Assembly: GCF_025698545.1 (NCBI RefSeq)
Contig: NC_068571.1
Location: 49,819,733 to 49,883,732, forward strand
Length of the DNA stretch: 64,000 nucleotides
Source of the DNA: Gossypium raimondii
Lineage: Eukaryota > Streptophyta > Magnoliopsida > Malvales > Malvaceae
Reading direction: 5' to 3'
In this document: positions 11,859-23,075 of the stretch, piece after piece
How positions within the stretch are numbered: position 1 is the first letter of the stretch
Layout of the letters: each line of letters opens with the position of its first letter
Position numbers and translations under genes: made by a program
Notes under the pieces: generated by a model
Databases searched by the model: none
Told to the model about the DNA's origin: nothing
What the model saw: the letters and a program-made list of their open reading frames with translations, nothing else

Positions 11859-12854
11859 GTGCAGCAACCCCACCAACCTTCTGTTTTTGTTTTTAGAAGG
11901 GCGGCAAATATCATGCGTGCAACTAACCAAAAACACCGACCCTCCGCCGCCGATTCCGCCACCAAATACTCCATATCTGCTTCAACGGAAACTTCTACGC
12001 CAATCCCCGATTGGATTGCTGAGTCAATCAACGGTGGGTCGTTGCGAAACGTCGATGTTGATAATGGAATCAACGGTTGGGCATCACCCCCCGGGGATCT
12101 ATTCTCTCTCCGATCCGTTAACTACCTGACTAAAAAACAAAAATCCTCCGCTGGCGACTACCTTCTCTCTCCCGTCGGTATGGACTGGCTCAAGTCCACT
12201 TCCAAGCTCGACAACGTACTAGCTCGCTCCGATAACCGTGTTTATCAGGCGTTAAAGAAAGCTAAATCCCAAGGCAAATCAACGAAAAGCTTCATTGTCG
12301 CCGTTAATCTCCAGATCCCTGGTAAAGATCATTACAGCGCTGTTTTCTATTTTGCTACTGAGGATCCCATCTCTCCCGGTTCGTTACTTTACCAGTTCAT
12401 CAATGGCGACGATGCCTTCAGGAACCAACGGTTCAAGATCGTCAACCGGATCGTCAAAGGACCTTGGATCGTCAAAAAAGCGGTGGGCAACTACGCGGCG
12501 TGCTTGTTAGGTAAAGCTTTGACGTGTAATTACCATAGAGGTGCGAGTTACCTGGAAATCGACGTGGATATTGCGAGCTCGACGATTGCTAACGCGATTT
12601 TGCACCTCGCGTTGGGGTACGCGACGAGCGTAACAATCGATATGGGATTTTTGGTAGAAGCGCAGACCGAGGATGAGTTGCCGGAAAAGTTGATCGGGGC
12701 GGTTAGGGTTTGTCAGATAGAAATTTCATCAGCGACTGTTGTTGACGCACTTACGCCACCGATTCCAACAGCGGTGGCGCGAGGAATGGGGTGTTCAAAA
12801 GTTAATCACCATAAATTGAGTGATGATGATGATGATGATGCTGATGATAAATGA
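11859..12854 (+). CDS. EDR2 C-terminal domain (DUF1336) protein
   Basis: Uninterrupted frame of 331 residues with no intron. After a variable, Ser/Thr-rich N-terminus, residues about 72-300 match the domain found at the C-terminus of ENHANCED DISEASE RESISTANCE 2: WASPPGDLFSLRSVNYL opening, then GMDWLKS, FIVAVNLQIPG, FRNQRFKIVNRIVKGPWIVK and YLEIDVDIASS. In EDR2 it lies after PH and START lipid-binding domains; here it stands alone, as in the short plant DUF1336 proteins of unknown function. The C-terminus is an Asp-rich tail made by a GAT repeat (about 12821-12849). The first ATG (11859) is used here; Met19 (11913) is an alternative. It may correspond to At5g10750 (from memory). Confidence 0.85.
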   Translation: MQQPHQPSVFVFRRAANIMRATNQKHRPSAADSATKYSISASTETSTPIPDWIAESINGGSLRNVDVDNGINGWASPPGDLFSLRSVNYLTKKQKSSAGDYLLSPVGMDWLKSTSKLDNVLARSDNRVYQALKKAKSQGKSTKSFIVAVNLQIPGKDHYSAVFYFATEDPISPGSLLYQFINGDDAFRNQRFKIVNRIVKGPWIVKKAVGNYAACLLGKALTCNYHRGASYLEIDVDIASSTIANAILHLALGYATSVTIDMGFLVEAQTEDELPEKLIGAVRVCQIEISSATVVDALTPPIPTAVARGMGCSKVNHHKLSDDDDDDADDK

Positions 12855-14526
12855 TTTGAGTTTGACTATGGTTAATCTTAGAACTTGATTTTTTTTCCCT
12901 CCATTTACATTTAATCTGCTTTTTTTTTTTCATCATGTGAACCTGGAGCCGTTTTTCAAGAGCCTTAATGGGTGTATATAGTAAAAAAAGGATAATATCA
13001 AAAAATTTCGCCGATTTGCATTTCATCTGTTATTATTGCTTTATATGTTTAGATTATATATTTCGACAGTAGAGGAAGGGGATGAAGATGATGGGTGGAT
13101 GGCGAAGGTTGCGATGGCGGTGGCGGTGGCAGGTCGGATGACAGGATGGGAACTTAAGGAATGGGTCCCTTCTTTTTTGCCACAGTCGGTTACGTTTTAG
13201 AATTTTGGTGGTAAACATTTGCCATTGAAGCTGGATTAGACTAGGACGGCAAAAGAGGCGGCGGTTCTCACCGCCAACTTGAACAACAATAATGTGCGTT
13301 AAAAGTAGGGGAGACATCCAATTCCCAAAGAATTAGATACCATTTAGAAAATGAAAAATATTCAAGAAAATATATTATTAAGAAGTTATTTTCATTCTTT
13401 TTATTAAAATTCAACTTTAAATGATTTTATCATGATTCAAAAAAACATTTTTATTATTTTTAAATATTAAATTTTGTATCGTGGTTTGAATCATAAAAGT
13501 ATTTTTCCTAAATTTTATTTGTCATCTTCTTGTTGAAAAAAAAACTACCAACCATATGTTTGCATGTTTACATTATTAAAGACAAATTCTCATTTTAAAA
13601 AATGAGAAAATATGTTAGATAAATAAAAATAAGTATATTTTCAAAAACTAAACCATAAATTTCTTTATTAACATAATCACCTCAAATATGGATACAAGCC
13701 ACAAACTTACGGTCTCCCACACCAAAATGAATTTCAACGGTAAGAATTTTGAACTCTTAACGGGTGGAGCTATTTTTAAGTTTGAAGGTTGGCCCACAAG
13801 TTAGAGAATCAAATCTAAAAAATGAATTTGGATAGAAAAAACGGGCTTAGCTAAAACTTGAATATTTAAATTTATAATATTTTATATTATATAATTTATA
13901 ACACATAAAAATTAAATTTATAGTAATATATATAATAATATGATGTAAAATATTAAAAATTGAAGATCACTATATATAAAACAATAATAAATAAAAATAT
14001 ATGAACTTATTAAATATTAAAATAAAAACAAAAATATTGGAAGGTCTAAAATGAGTTTGGGTTAACCATTTATACATATGGTGAGTTTGAGCAAAACTTT
14101 AGGCCTATATTTCGAGTTGGGCTTAAATAAGTATAAAGAATGTTAATATCATGATTAGACTTACCCCATGAATACCTCTACATAAGATTAGATACTTTGA
14201 TCAATAAGTAATTGGAAAAAGTGGAAGTGAACGTCTTTCCTAGGTATTTGAACCAAGTTTAAATCTTGGAGTCGATATTGTTGAGAGGGCTTTACCTGAA
14301 TAACACCTTGATCCAAACAAGATTATGTTTAGATCGTACCATGGATGGCAACATTTGTAGTTACAAAGACAAAACTTAAGTACTTTCAGTGATTAACAAC
14401 GTTAAAAATTCTTCTCTATCCATACCAGTTCTTGGTACCTCTTCTCCGGGGGCCGACTATGCTCTCAAGCCACCAACCTTCAAATACTAACACTATGTTC
14501 GGTGGCCCCACCCAATCCCCCCTCAT
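12855..14526. other. Gene-free stretch
   Basis: No credible gene. Overlapping minus-strand frames at 12802-13026 and 13054-13317 are low-complexity. About 13790-14160 has eroded GGGCTT/AGGCC words and phrases in common with the hAT-like element at 4991-5681. Confidence 0.4.
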
Positions 14527-14570
14527 TCCTATGTTTGGTTCATGGTATTGCTAATACCATTGTAATCCAT
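14527..14570 (+). repeat. Candidate Harbinger-type left terminal repeat
   Basis: ATGTTTGGTTCATGGTATTG at 14531 resembles the reversed right end of the Harbinger element at 21679 (CGTTTGGTTCGCTGTATTG), and both place TGTAAT about 30 bases in. The outer bases differ and no TAA duplication is seen, so it may be the end of a related element rather than of the one at 18841-21679. Confidence 0.3.
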
Positions 14571-16440
14571 TACTGATTTAATCGGTGGATTTCACCAATT
14601 TGTAATCCGTCCATTTTGCCCAGATTAGGCGCCGCATCGGTTTACCATCCCTGTTATACCCTCCCATCGGCTTCCCCTTTGTTTCTCTTCTGTTCCTTCT
14701 AGCCTCTGCCAATTTCCTTGTTGGTAAGTTAATCCCTTGATTTCCTTGTTGTGAAGCCTTAGCCGCAGACTTCTTCAAGCTTTCGAACTGTATTTTTTGA
14801 TTTCCTTGTTGGTAAGTTAATGGGTTCTTCAAGTTTTCTTCTTTTATGATATTATTGGCATAACTGAGTAGTTTTTCCTTGTTGGTAAGTTAATCCCTTG
14901 ATTTGTTTCACTCTGCGATTTCGCATGTAATCGGTTTCCCCTTTCTCGATTCTGTGTTCTTCTTCATCGACTGTGTCGGATTTGGTCATTTACAGGTTAG
15001 TTTTCCATAGTTATTTTGTTTTTGGGTGAGGAATTGTTTCTTTTAATTCTTTTTCGAGTTGAGAAAATTGATAGTCTCCTTCTTGTTGAAGAGCATTGGG
15101 GATTTTTTTTCAATTGATTAGTTTTTCTTTATTATTATTATTACTGGAAATTCCTTTTGAAAATCAAAAGAGTGCAAATATAAGCTCTTTCGTGTTGTGC
15201 CTGATCAATATCATAACCATAAAAGTGTATGAATAAAAGGAGAATGAAACAAATAACAAATAATGAGCCCTATAGAGATAAAGAAGCATAAAAACATTAC
15301 TCTTCAACCTTACAACAGTTCAGGGTAGAAAAACATTGTCAACTTGACACAAATAAAATCAATTCAGTGAACGCACTATTGCACAAAAAAACTGTACCTT
15401 CTTCTATCTATACTTATTTTCCAACATGTTTCAAAACCTAACCAGTACATAACCCTCCTGGTTTCCTATAAAAGGCTAAGCAAGTTTTGCAGTTGATTCA
15501 ATTATAAACACTTCAAAATTGAAATTAGAAGATTTAAATCAATCCCAAAGCAAAAAGTCAGTAATTACTGTATAATTAAAAGTCAAGGAGTTCACATACA
15601 AAAATAAAAATCAAGAACCCCAGAACTAAAGGAGTGATAAAGTCAACAAACATACCCAGAACTTCATTTGGAAGTTCAACAAACACCCAGCAGCTAAAAT
15701 AAGGGGGGGGGAGAAGGAATTAACTTGGAAATCTGGGATAAAGATAACAAATTTGAAAAATTAGACAAATCCTGCAGTCCTTCAAAAAGTGGGCACTTTT
15801 TGTAGAATGATAAAAGAAAACTGCTCAATTGTATATTGGATGCTAACGTATTGTTATATACAAGTAAGAAAATGGAGTAACAGAAAATAACAGAAAAATA
15901 AACTACTAACTAACTAACAAGAAATTAATTTAGAACTATATGACTAACTAACTAACAAGAAATTAATTTAGAACTATATGACTAACACTTTTCTTGTGCC
16001 CTTAGCCCTCTTTGCTGTATTCTCTAACAATCCGGCTAACTGAAAGTGAGATCGTGCTCTTATTGATGATTGATTCCTTGTAAAAGCAGACGATGGGAGA
16101 AAAATTAAAAATAAAAATAACCTACGCAGACAAAGAGGATGAGAGAACAATTTTCCTACCTTTTTTTTTTACTTTATTTTATTACTGTCTACCTAACTCA
16201 AACAAAAAATTCAAAGAAATTGCAAAAAAATATATTTATAATTTTTATATAAATTTATGAGAAAATAAATGAAATTTTGATTCAAATGTTAATAATAATA
16301 TATTGAAAATTAAGTGTCTTATATATCTTATTAAATGTTGTTTAATGTGTTTTAATTGTTGTTGTCAATGATAAATTACTCTATGAATTAGTCATTGTTA
16401 TCTATGGTGATTATTGATTACAATTTTACTAAAAAAATGT
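14571..16440. other. Gene-free stretch, possibly inside a larger transposon
   Basis: No coding sequence recognised. CCTTGTTGGTAAGTTAAT occurs three times (near 14717, 14803 and 14878). The rest is AT-rich with poly-A and poly-G runs. It may be 5' sequence of the Harbinger element if 14527 is its left end, but nothing proves that. Confidence 0.35.
15905..15980. repeat. Perfect 38-base tandem duplication
   Basis: Two identical 38-base units (15905-15942, 15943-15980) starting ACTAACTAACTAACAAG. The lack of divergence points to a recent slippage-type duplication. Confidence 0.9.
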
Positions 16441-17942
16441 TGTTGACACCATTTTTTTGATTGAAAACGGGGTCGACTTGGGTTTTGAAAAATGAAACGG
16501 GAGTCGCCACCAATCCTTTTTTATGAGGTGTGATTGGATCACCTCGAAAAGTTGTTGTTTTTAATAAACGGTTTGATTTTATTAAAACAACAAGTTTGGT
16601 CCACGAAATTCAGAAAAACGGGTTCGGGAGTCGGTTACGCACAAGGAAGGATTAGCACCCTCGATACTCCCGAAATTGGTACCTAGTTGATTACTTAATA
16701 TCTTAATATCGAAAATTGAGAACTTTGAAGAATTTTAAAAATACGATCCTTGTATTAGAACGTTGAAAATTTTCAAAAAAAAGGGCATATTTCACGTTAT
16801 TCGAGAAAAAGAATCATATCCAGTAAGTTAGGACACAATGTCTCGAATTCTCGATATGCGAATGAAAAATACTTATTTAAAAGATATTTAACTATCTTGG
16901 ATTAAAAAAGGAATCACGACCAGTAAGTTAGGACACGATCCTTTTTTTTAATTCCCGATATCGTTTAAAACTTGAGTTTAAAAAAAATCGTGTAATAAAG
17001 TTTAAAAGAATATTCAATTGTTTAAATCAAATGAAGAAATCACAACCCAATACGTTAGGGCACAATTTCTCAAAATATTAAACATTGAATATTGCATTTA
17101 TTTTAAAAATCTTCATCTCGAGGAATTAACGTGTCACATCCAATGCATTAGGACACGACGTATTGAACTCTCGATAATGAGCTTTTTATTTGTATTTTTT
17201 TACAAAAGAGTAATCTCGATTATTTTGATTCAACAAAGAAAATCGGAACCCAATACGTTAGGGCTCGATTCTCTCGAAGATCTCAAATACCGAGTATTGC
17301 TTTTATTTTGAAATTTTCATTTTTTGACAAATCTGAGTAAAAAGATGTAACGTAACAGCAATGATGATAATGTGAGTAAAATAATACAAGCAAGGGCTAC
17401 AAAATAAAATAAATACAAAGACAAACTAATATAGTACACAATTGCAAGCATATAAGCAATAAAATTAAAAACATTCTTTCAAAACAAATAATGAAAATGT
17501 ACATAAAGAAATAAACAAAGAAAATGTATAAAACTATAAAAATATAAAAGATATATATATGTATATAGATATAAATTAAAATAAGTATGCTTATTAAAAA
17601 TATATAATATTTTAAAATATAAAGAACATATAAATATGTATATATAAAATATGTACATATATACGTAGGTATATAAAATTATGAAATATGAAAATAATGA
17701 AACACGTGTAAAAAGTAGGTGTACATGTATATTTACAAGAATAAAATAATAAAACATATATAGATACATATGCGCGTATACATTGTAAAATAAATCATAA
17801 AATATAGGAAAGGATTTTGAGATATGAAGAATAGGTATAGATATATATAGGTATTTATGAAAAATAAGCTAGAATAATAATAAAACTAGTGAACATACTA
17901 ACAAAACAGTAACGAATAGATATAAGGAAAATAAAACTAATA

Positions 17943-17976
<34 letters not shown>

Positions 17977-18238
17977 TCAAATTATTGTTTTTAATAATAA
18001 AATAACCTAAATACAAACAGAGGGCTAGATTGAATTAAAAAATAATATTTGAGGTCAAATCGCAAATAAAATAAAGGGGAAGTACCACAATGAATGCGCG
18101 AATAACAAGGTGGGTTTGGGTTTAATTTGTTTAAGGTTTTATGTTTTGGGTATTGGGTTTTGTAATTGGGCTTGGGTAGGTTAATTGGGTTTGTGGTTTG
18201 GGTTGTAATTGGGTTTTTGCTCAAAATGGGCATGTACA
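16441..18238. mobile_element. Solo LTR, Ty3-type (Ogre/Tat-like)
   Basis: Starts TGTTGACACC, ends TGTACA, and is flanked by the same 5 bases, AATGT (16436-16440 and 18239-18243), a clean retrotransposon target duplication. The 1798-base unit has no coding sequence and no partner, so it is a solo LTR left by recombination between the two LTRs of a full element. The opening resembles Ogre/Tat-lineage LTRs (GGGGTCGACTTGGG, GGGAGTCGCCACC). A GTTAGG(A/G)CAC motif recurs five times at 95-120 base spacing (about 16821, 16921, 17048, 17141 and 17250). An AAT microsatellite lies near 17945. The intact duplication suggests a fairly young insertion. Confidence 0.85.
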
Positions 18239-18840
18239 AATGTATTTATGGATTATGATTTATAAAAATATTATTACATTTTAATTTTTTTAATTGAATT
18301 GGGATTCATTTAATAATCAAAACACATTTAAAATAGTAATATAAATTATAAATAAATATATTATTAACTTCTTTTTTTATCGAAAATACAAACTTTTATA
18401 ATTTTCCTCATAGAAAATTATAAATTATTTTTAAATAAAAATATAAAATATAAATAAATATGTATGATTGATACAATCAACTAATTTCAGAAAGTACTAT
18501 TAAGCTTAAAGCATGTTTATAAATAAAATTGGTTCTACTTTCTTTGATAGCAGTGGCACTAATAATGGTTCATTTGTTTTCAAGTGTCGATGTTTTATTG
18601 ATTGTAGTTTTAGTAATTTTAGTTCTAGTGTTTCCTTTTTCTTTTTTTTAGTTTCATTTTTTAGAAATTTACTGAGGAGATTATGTCATTTAGGGGATTG
18701 ATTTTGTTAATATAAGGGAGGGCAAGCAGGGATCTAGCTTCCCTTGAATAAAAATGTGTAACAATTAATTTTTATTTGATAATGTGTAATTGCAACTTCA
18801 ATTCTTTGATAGTGTCTTCTAATTTTAATATGTTCCAATA
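18239..18840. other. AT-rich flank before the transposase
   Basis: No gene. Could hold the promoter and leader of the Harbinger transposase starting at 18841. Confidence 0.35.
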
Positions 18841-20179
18841 ATGGCCCGTCTGCCTTTAATTGCACAACGTGAGAGGCGTAAAAGAATTGGTATTGCATTG
18901 ACACTATGGTTGGAAATCTGTAGAATTGCGATTTGGTTCTTATTTAGAATGGGTGCCAGCCTTAGCCTACAGACTTATAGACCAATGGTTAGGTCCTATA
19001 CCTTAGATTTTTATGCAAAACGGGATTATGTGAAAAGGCTTGTATATGCTAGTGATGAGACTTGTATTGAACAAGTTAGGATGAATAGAACTGCCTTTTT
19101 TAAACTATGTGAGATGTTAGAATCGATAGGGGGATTGAAGTCGTCAAGAAACATGCTTGTTGATGAGCAAGTAGCAATGTTTTTACATATCATATCCCAT
19201 CACCTGAAAAATCGAGTTATCAAGCATCACTGTAGAAGGTCTGGGGAAACTGTTAGCAGAGCATTTCATAGTGTTTTAAATGTCATCACACGCTACAAGA
19301 TGTGTTATTTAAAAGCGGAGCCAATTATGTACCGATTCTTCTGACACAATGTGGAAATGGTTTAAGGTATTAGACTGAGTTTTATATATAGATTGTACAA
19401 CATTTAGTTGACTTAGATTTAAATTAGTATTCTAACTCAATGTTTTATATCATGTGATATAGAATTGCTTAGGTGCTCTTGATGGAACCCACATCAAGAT
19501 TAGGGTGCCAACAGTTGATAAACCTAGATATCGAACGCGAAAAGGTGACATAGCAACAAATATGCTAGGTGTTTGTACACCTGAGATGCAATTTGTTTAT
19601 GTTCTTCCTGGTTGGGAAGGTTCAGTTGCCGATGGACGGGTGCTTCGAGATGCCATTAGTAGAAGACATGGACTAAAAGTTCCTCATGGTAAAGTATATA
19701 GTTAGAGGAATTTGAATTATTCATTAAGATCAAACTTTGTGTGCTGAATTAATCATTTTAAAAAAAAATTATTTTATAGGTTGTTATTATCTAGTTGATG
19801 CTGGATACACAAATTGTGAGGGATTTCTTGCACCATTTAGAGGACAGTGATATCATTTGAACGAGTGGCGTCAGGGTTATCAGCCAAGTTCTCCGCAAGA
19901 GTTTTTTAATATGAAACATGCCTCAGCACATAATATTATTGAAAGATGCTTTGGCTTATTAAAACTTAGATGGGGAATACTTAGGAGTCCATCGTTTTAT
20001 CCTGTAAGGGTGCACAATAAAATTATTATTGCATGTTGTTTGCTCCATAATTTTATTCGAACCCATATGAGTATTTATCCCATTGAAGCGGAGGTGGGAG
20101 AAGGATTACCTAGTAATGTGGTGGATGACGATGAACCGAATATCACTTCAATTCATCCATCGGATGCTTGGGCTACTAG
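18841..20179 (+). pseudogene. Harbinger transposase (HARBI1-like DDE nuclease), broken
   Basis: Three exons: 18841-19366, 19463-19688 and 19780 to about 20179, with GT-AG introns. The catalytic acids are all present: Asp in ALDGTHIKIRVP (19481), Asp in SVADGRVLRDA (19631) and Glu in HNIIERCFGLLKLRW (19941). Two lesions are visible: a small frameshift near 19328-19334 between KAEPI and TDSSDTMWKWFK, and a TGA where an Arg codon is expected just after FRGQ (about 19849). The C-terminus is replaced after DAWAT by a filler repeat. The few lesions and intact splice sites suggest fairly recent loss. The family cuts and pastes DNA with a separate Myb-like DNA-binding partner. Confidence 0.88.
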
Positions 20180-20206
20180 GACGATGAACCGAATATCACT
20201 TCAATT
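20127..20206 (+). repeat. 27-base direct repeat at a deletion junction
   Basis: The 27 bases at 20127-20153, inside the transposase C-terminus, reappear exactly at 20180-20206, where the transposase frame ends. Just downstream is an intron tail and exon of the Myb-like gene. This looks like templated filler copied while a deletion was being repaired. Confidence 0.8.
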
Positions 20207-20259
20207 TATTTGTTTTTTTACAAAACTTATAACTAATATGATTTCCTCATTTTTTTTAG

Positions 20260-20874
20260 AGTCACAAAGAAGCCGCTCAGTTCAGACATCGTTCTTTCCC
20301 TTACTACAACCAGCTTACTGCCATATACGCTAGAGATCGAGCGACTGGGAAAGACGCTCAAACAGCTGCTGATGTTCTTGAAGAAATACATGCTGAGGAT
20401 GTACCTACTACATATATGAATGAGGAGAGAAACACATTCTATGACTGCGAAGCTGACGTCTCTTTAGACGACATGGATGTTTCTGGTACGGAGCCGCGAG
20501 GAGATAGAGACCAAGGGGGTTCCTCATCTTCAAACAAGAGAAAGAAGAAATCTGATGCTCGTGATAATGAGTATTCTTCATTTGATGAGGCTGCCACTTT
20601 GTTGGCCGAAAACATCAAGGCCGTTGGCGATCAAATCAGTAGGAGTATTGCCTCCGAGGTGGTAGTTCAGCAGAAGTCAAAAGAATATCAAAAGATGGAA
20701 GAGAAAGCTTCAAATTTATATTCAACCTTATGGGAAATTGAAGGTTTATCCGACGATCAGCGGTATGAAGCTTTGACTAAAATTCCAGATCATCCAACTC
20801 AAATGATCGTTTTCTTTAGTTTACCTTCTGTTGTGCGATTAGAATGGGTCAGAAGATTTCTTTCTCACCATTAA
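20260..20874 (+). pseudogene. C-terminal part of the Harbinger Myb-like partner protein
   Basis: An open frame of about 204 residues begins at an acceptor (TTTTTTTAG at 20251-20259) with SHKEAAQFRHRSFPYYNQL and ends with IPDHPTQMIVFFSLPSVVRL. This is the typical tail of the Myb/SANT-like (L10-interacting-MYB-type) protein encoded by plant Harbinger elements. It includes a Lys/Ser-rich basic stretch (SNKRKKKSD) and a coiled-coil-like segment. The N-terminal Myb/SANT domain that would bind the transposon ends is missing, removed with the sequence between the two genes. The first internal Met is at 20416. Confidence 0.8.
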
Positions 20875-21553
20875 AAATCGATGTTCAAACTTTTTGATGT
20901 TGTAAAACTATATAACATATGGATTATGATGTAGAATTTCATTTTCATTTAACCTTTTCTTAATATAAGTTAATTATGTTTATGCAGAATATAATTCTCA
21001 AGTTATATTTTGATTTTAGTAAATTCATATAAGAACATTTTAGTATTAAGAATTTTATGAAATTATATATCATTATTAAATTATATTTAATATTAATTAT
21101 TTTAAATTGTATAAATTCATATAAGAAAAATTATTATCAATAATTTTATGAAATTATATATTATTATTAAATTATATGTAATAATAATTATTTTAAATTA
21201 TACAAATTCATATAAGATAATTTATTAGTTATAATTATTTTAAATTTTATTAAATCATATATTTTAATTAAAATATATTTAATATTAATCATTTCAAATT
21301 ATCTTTTATAGTATCATATATTATGATTTGAGTAAATTCATATAAGAATATTAATTATTAAGAATTTTATTAAATTATATATTTTAATTATAATATATTT
21401 AATATATTTAATAATAATTATGTTTAAATATGATTAAATTATTTATTATTGATAATAATAATCTTATTAAAATTTAAATAACAATAACAATAATAATTTA
21501 CCAAAATAAATTTATGCTAAGGGTATTCTAGTTATTTTAGTTTTTTCCATTAT

Positions 21554-21679
21554 GCTATTACACTTCTATTCCATTCAACCAAACACAAGATTACTAGTAC
21601 GCTTCTATTCCATTACATTCAACCAAACAGTTGATTTGCTATTACACCTCTAATCCAATACAGCGAACCAAACGTGCCC
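21554..21679. repeat. Three subterminal repeats at the Harbinger right end
   Basis: Three related units of about 33-42 bases at 21554, 21594 and 21638, each of the form CTA(T/G)TAC(A/G)C(T/C)TCTA followed by AACCAAAC. The outermost merges into the terminus. Such arrays are plausible binding sites for the element's Myb-like protein. Confidence 0.75.
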
Positions 21680-21682
21680 TAA

Positions 21683-23075
21683 TAATGTTTAAGCTAATGC
21701 TTTGCACGTTGACAATCTAGAGTCTGACCCCTCCGTGGCTATGGAAGAAAATGATAGCGATGATAAAACTCCCTCAGAAGGAATTGATGTTGATGATGAC
21801 CCTCCAGTGAATGTATCTATTCAAACTTAGCCGAACGACCTTCAATCTCTCGCCTTTATCCCACACTCCAATACTCTAACTATTTTTGCCCCATCCCCAA
21901 ACCCTTTCACTAACCCCATTCCAAATTTTGATCCTTTCCCTTCAGATGATGAAGTTGATGAGACCATCAGGAACCAATTCCCAGCTACAGCTATTAGAGC
22001 AAGAGAACGGCTATTAGAGACAGCTTCAGCAAATTGATAGGCTCCTATTAGAGCTCTCGAAATTTTACTTGCCTAGAGAAGTTTATTTGCGAACAACTAC
22101 TTTCACCGATGCCTCCATTCAACAAAGAAACAACATTCCAAGATTCATAGGGCTCCCTAACACTGAAGTTACATTTACCAACGCGAGGCTGCCGCTTGAA
22201 GACACTGACAATTTATGTTGAGCCTAGTAGAGCACCAGCTATGAGAGGAAGGAAAAGATCTTTTGCGGCCTTCAATTTCTCCTCAAATGCCTCAATAGAC
22301 GCAACTATACTTGAATACTCTAAACCTAGAAACTCTTTAATTTTGTAATCTATGTTGATGTAAATGTCGACTTAACTGTTGCTACTAATCCCATTGAACT
22401 TGAACCGAAGGATGTTCTCAGCCCAGAGAACTTTAGTCTGCATAGCTCTTCCCAACATTTTCCCAGTGGCATTAGCCCACACGAAGGTTAAGATTCTAAT
22501 GCTTCTTGGGGGCAATCCGGTTCAAAACGCAAACGCACTATGAGCCCAGATTCCTCAATAAATAATGCAAATGTTCGCGCCACCTCTCTTCAAGCTGTTT
22601 TGAACGATGCTGAAGCTAGATTTGACGCGATGACAATCAACAATTTGAGCTCTCATGTGGATCCGACAAGGAAGAGGGAGATTGGTAAAAGCTCCTCCGC
22701 TGCTAAAATTCCGCCATCTTTTAGAAGAAGACATTCCCCTCCAGCTTATACTATTGTTGTTCCTCTTGTCCCAACTACTACAGAACATTCTGACCCCAAT
22801 GTCGTTAGCAATCCAATCACTATTGTTAGTGTAAGCCCTGCAGCTAATGTTATGCCATCGAATTTGCTATCTCCTAGTTCGATGCCTCCTTCAAGTCTTA
22901 ACTCTGTCAGTTTTGATATTGCTTGTTCTCTGATTCATGACATTGATGATAATATTGCTGCTTCGAATAGGTTGAGGCAGGTTGTCCCTGAACAGCCTCC
23001 TCCGCGGCCATGATTGCATTTAGCTGGAATGTTAGGGGACTGGGGAATCCCGTTGATCCTCCAAAGACTTTGACA
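21683..23075 (+). mobile_element. LINE (plant L1-type) remnant: ORF1 tail and start of ORF2
   Basis: An acidic, Pro/Ser-rich stretch in broken frames (from about 21717) leads to an open frame 22540-23013 with the basic SGSKRKRTMSPDSS segment typical of the end of plant LINE ORF1. ORF2 starts at 23010 with MIAFSWNVRGLGNPVDP, the opening of the endonuclease domain, then stops at about 23079 where the similarity ends. The ORF1 stop and ORF2 start overlap as ATGA (23010-23013). The endonuclease body, reverse transcriptase and poly-A tail are absent. The Harbinger right end abuts the upstream side, so the transposon may have landed in an older LINE. Confidence 0.75.

Larger units (their letters stand above)
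18841..21679 (+). mobile_element. PIF/Harbinger element, damaged, right end defined
   Basis: Contains a transposase gene followed by the tail of the partner Myb-like protein, in the same orientation. The right terminus is well defined: GCGAACCAAACGTGCCC ends at 21679 and is followed by TAA, the target site these elements use. The left terminus is not identified in the bases just before 18841; a related end sits at 14527. From 20875 to about 21550 is AT-rich, ending in three subterminal repeats. The element has lost the DNA-binding half of its Myb-like gene, so it cannot be autonomous. Confidence 0.8.

Noticed and set aside
12802-13317. Two minus-strand frames (one His-rich) after the EDR2-like gene
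   Set aside because: The His run is the complement of the GAT repeat; the other has no homology or supporting structure.
14578-14832. 84-residue minus-strand frame
   Set aside because: Arises from repeated CCTTGTTGGTAAG units; no recognisable domain.
17479-18239. Tyr/Phe-rich and Asn/Pro-rich minus-strand frames
   Set aside because: Inside the solo LTR; AT-rich sequence read as protein.
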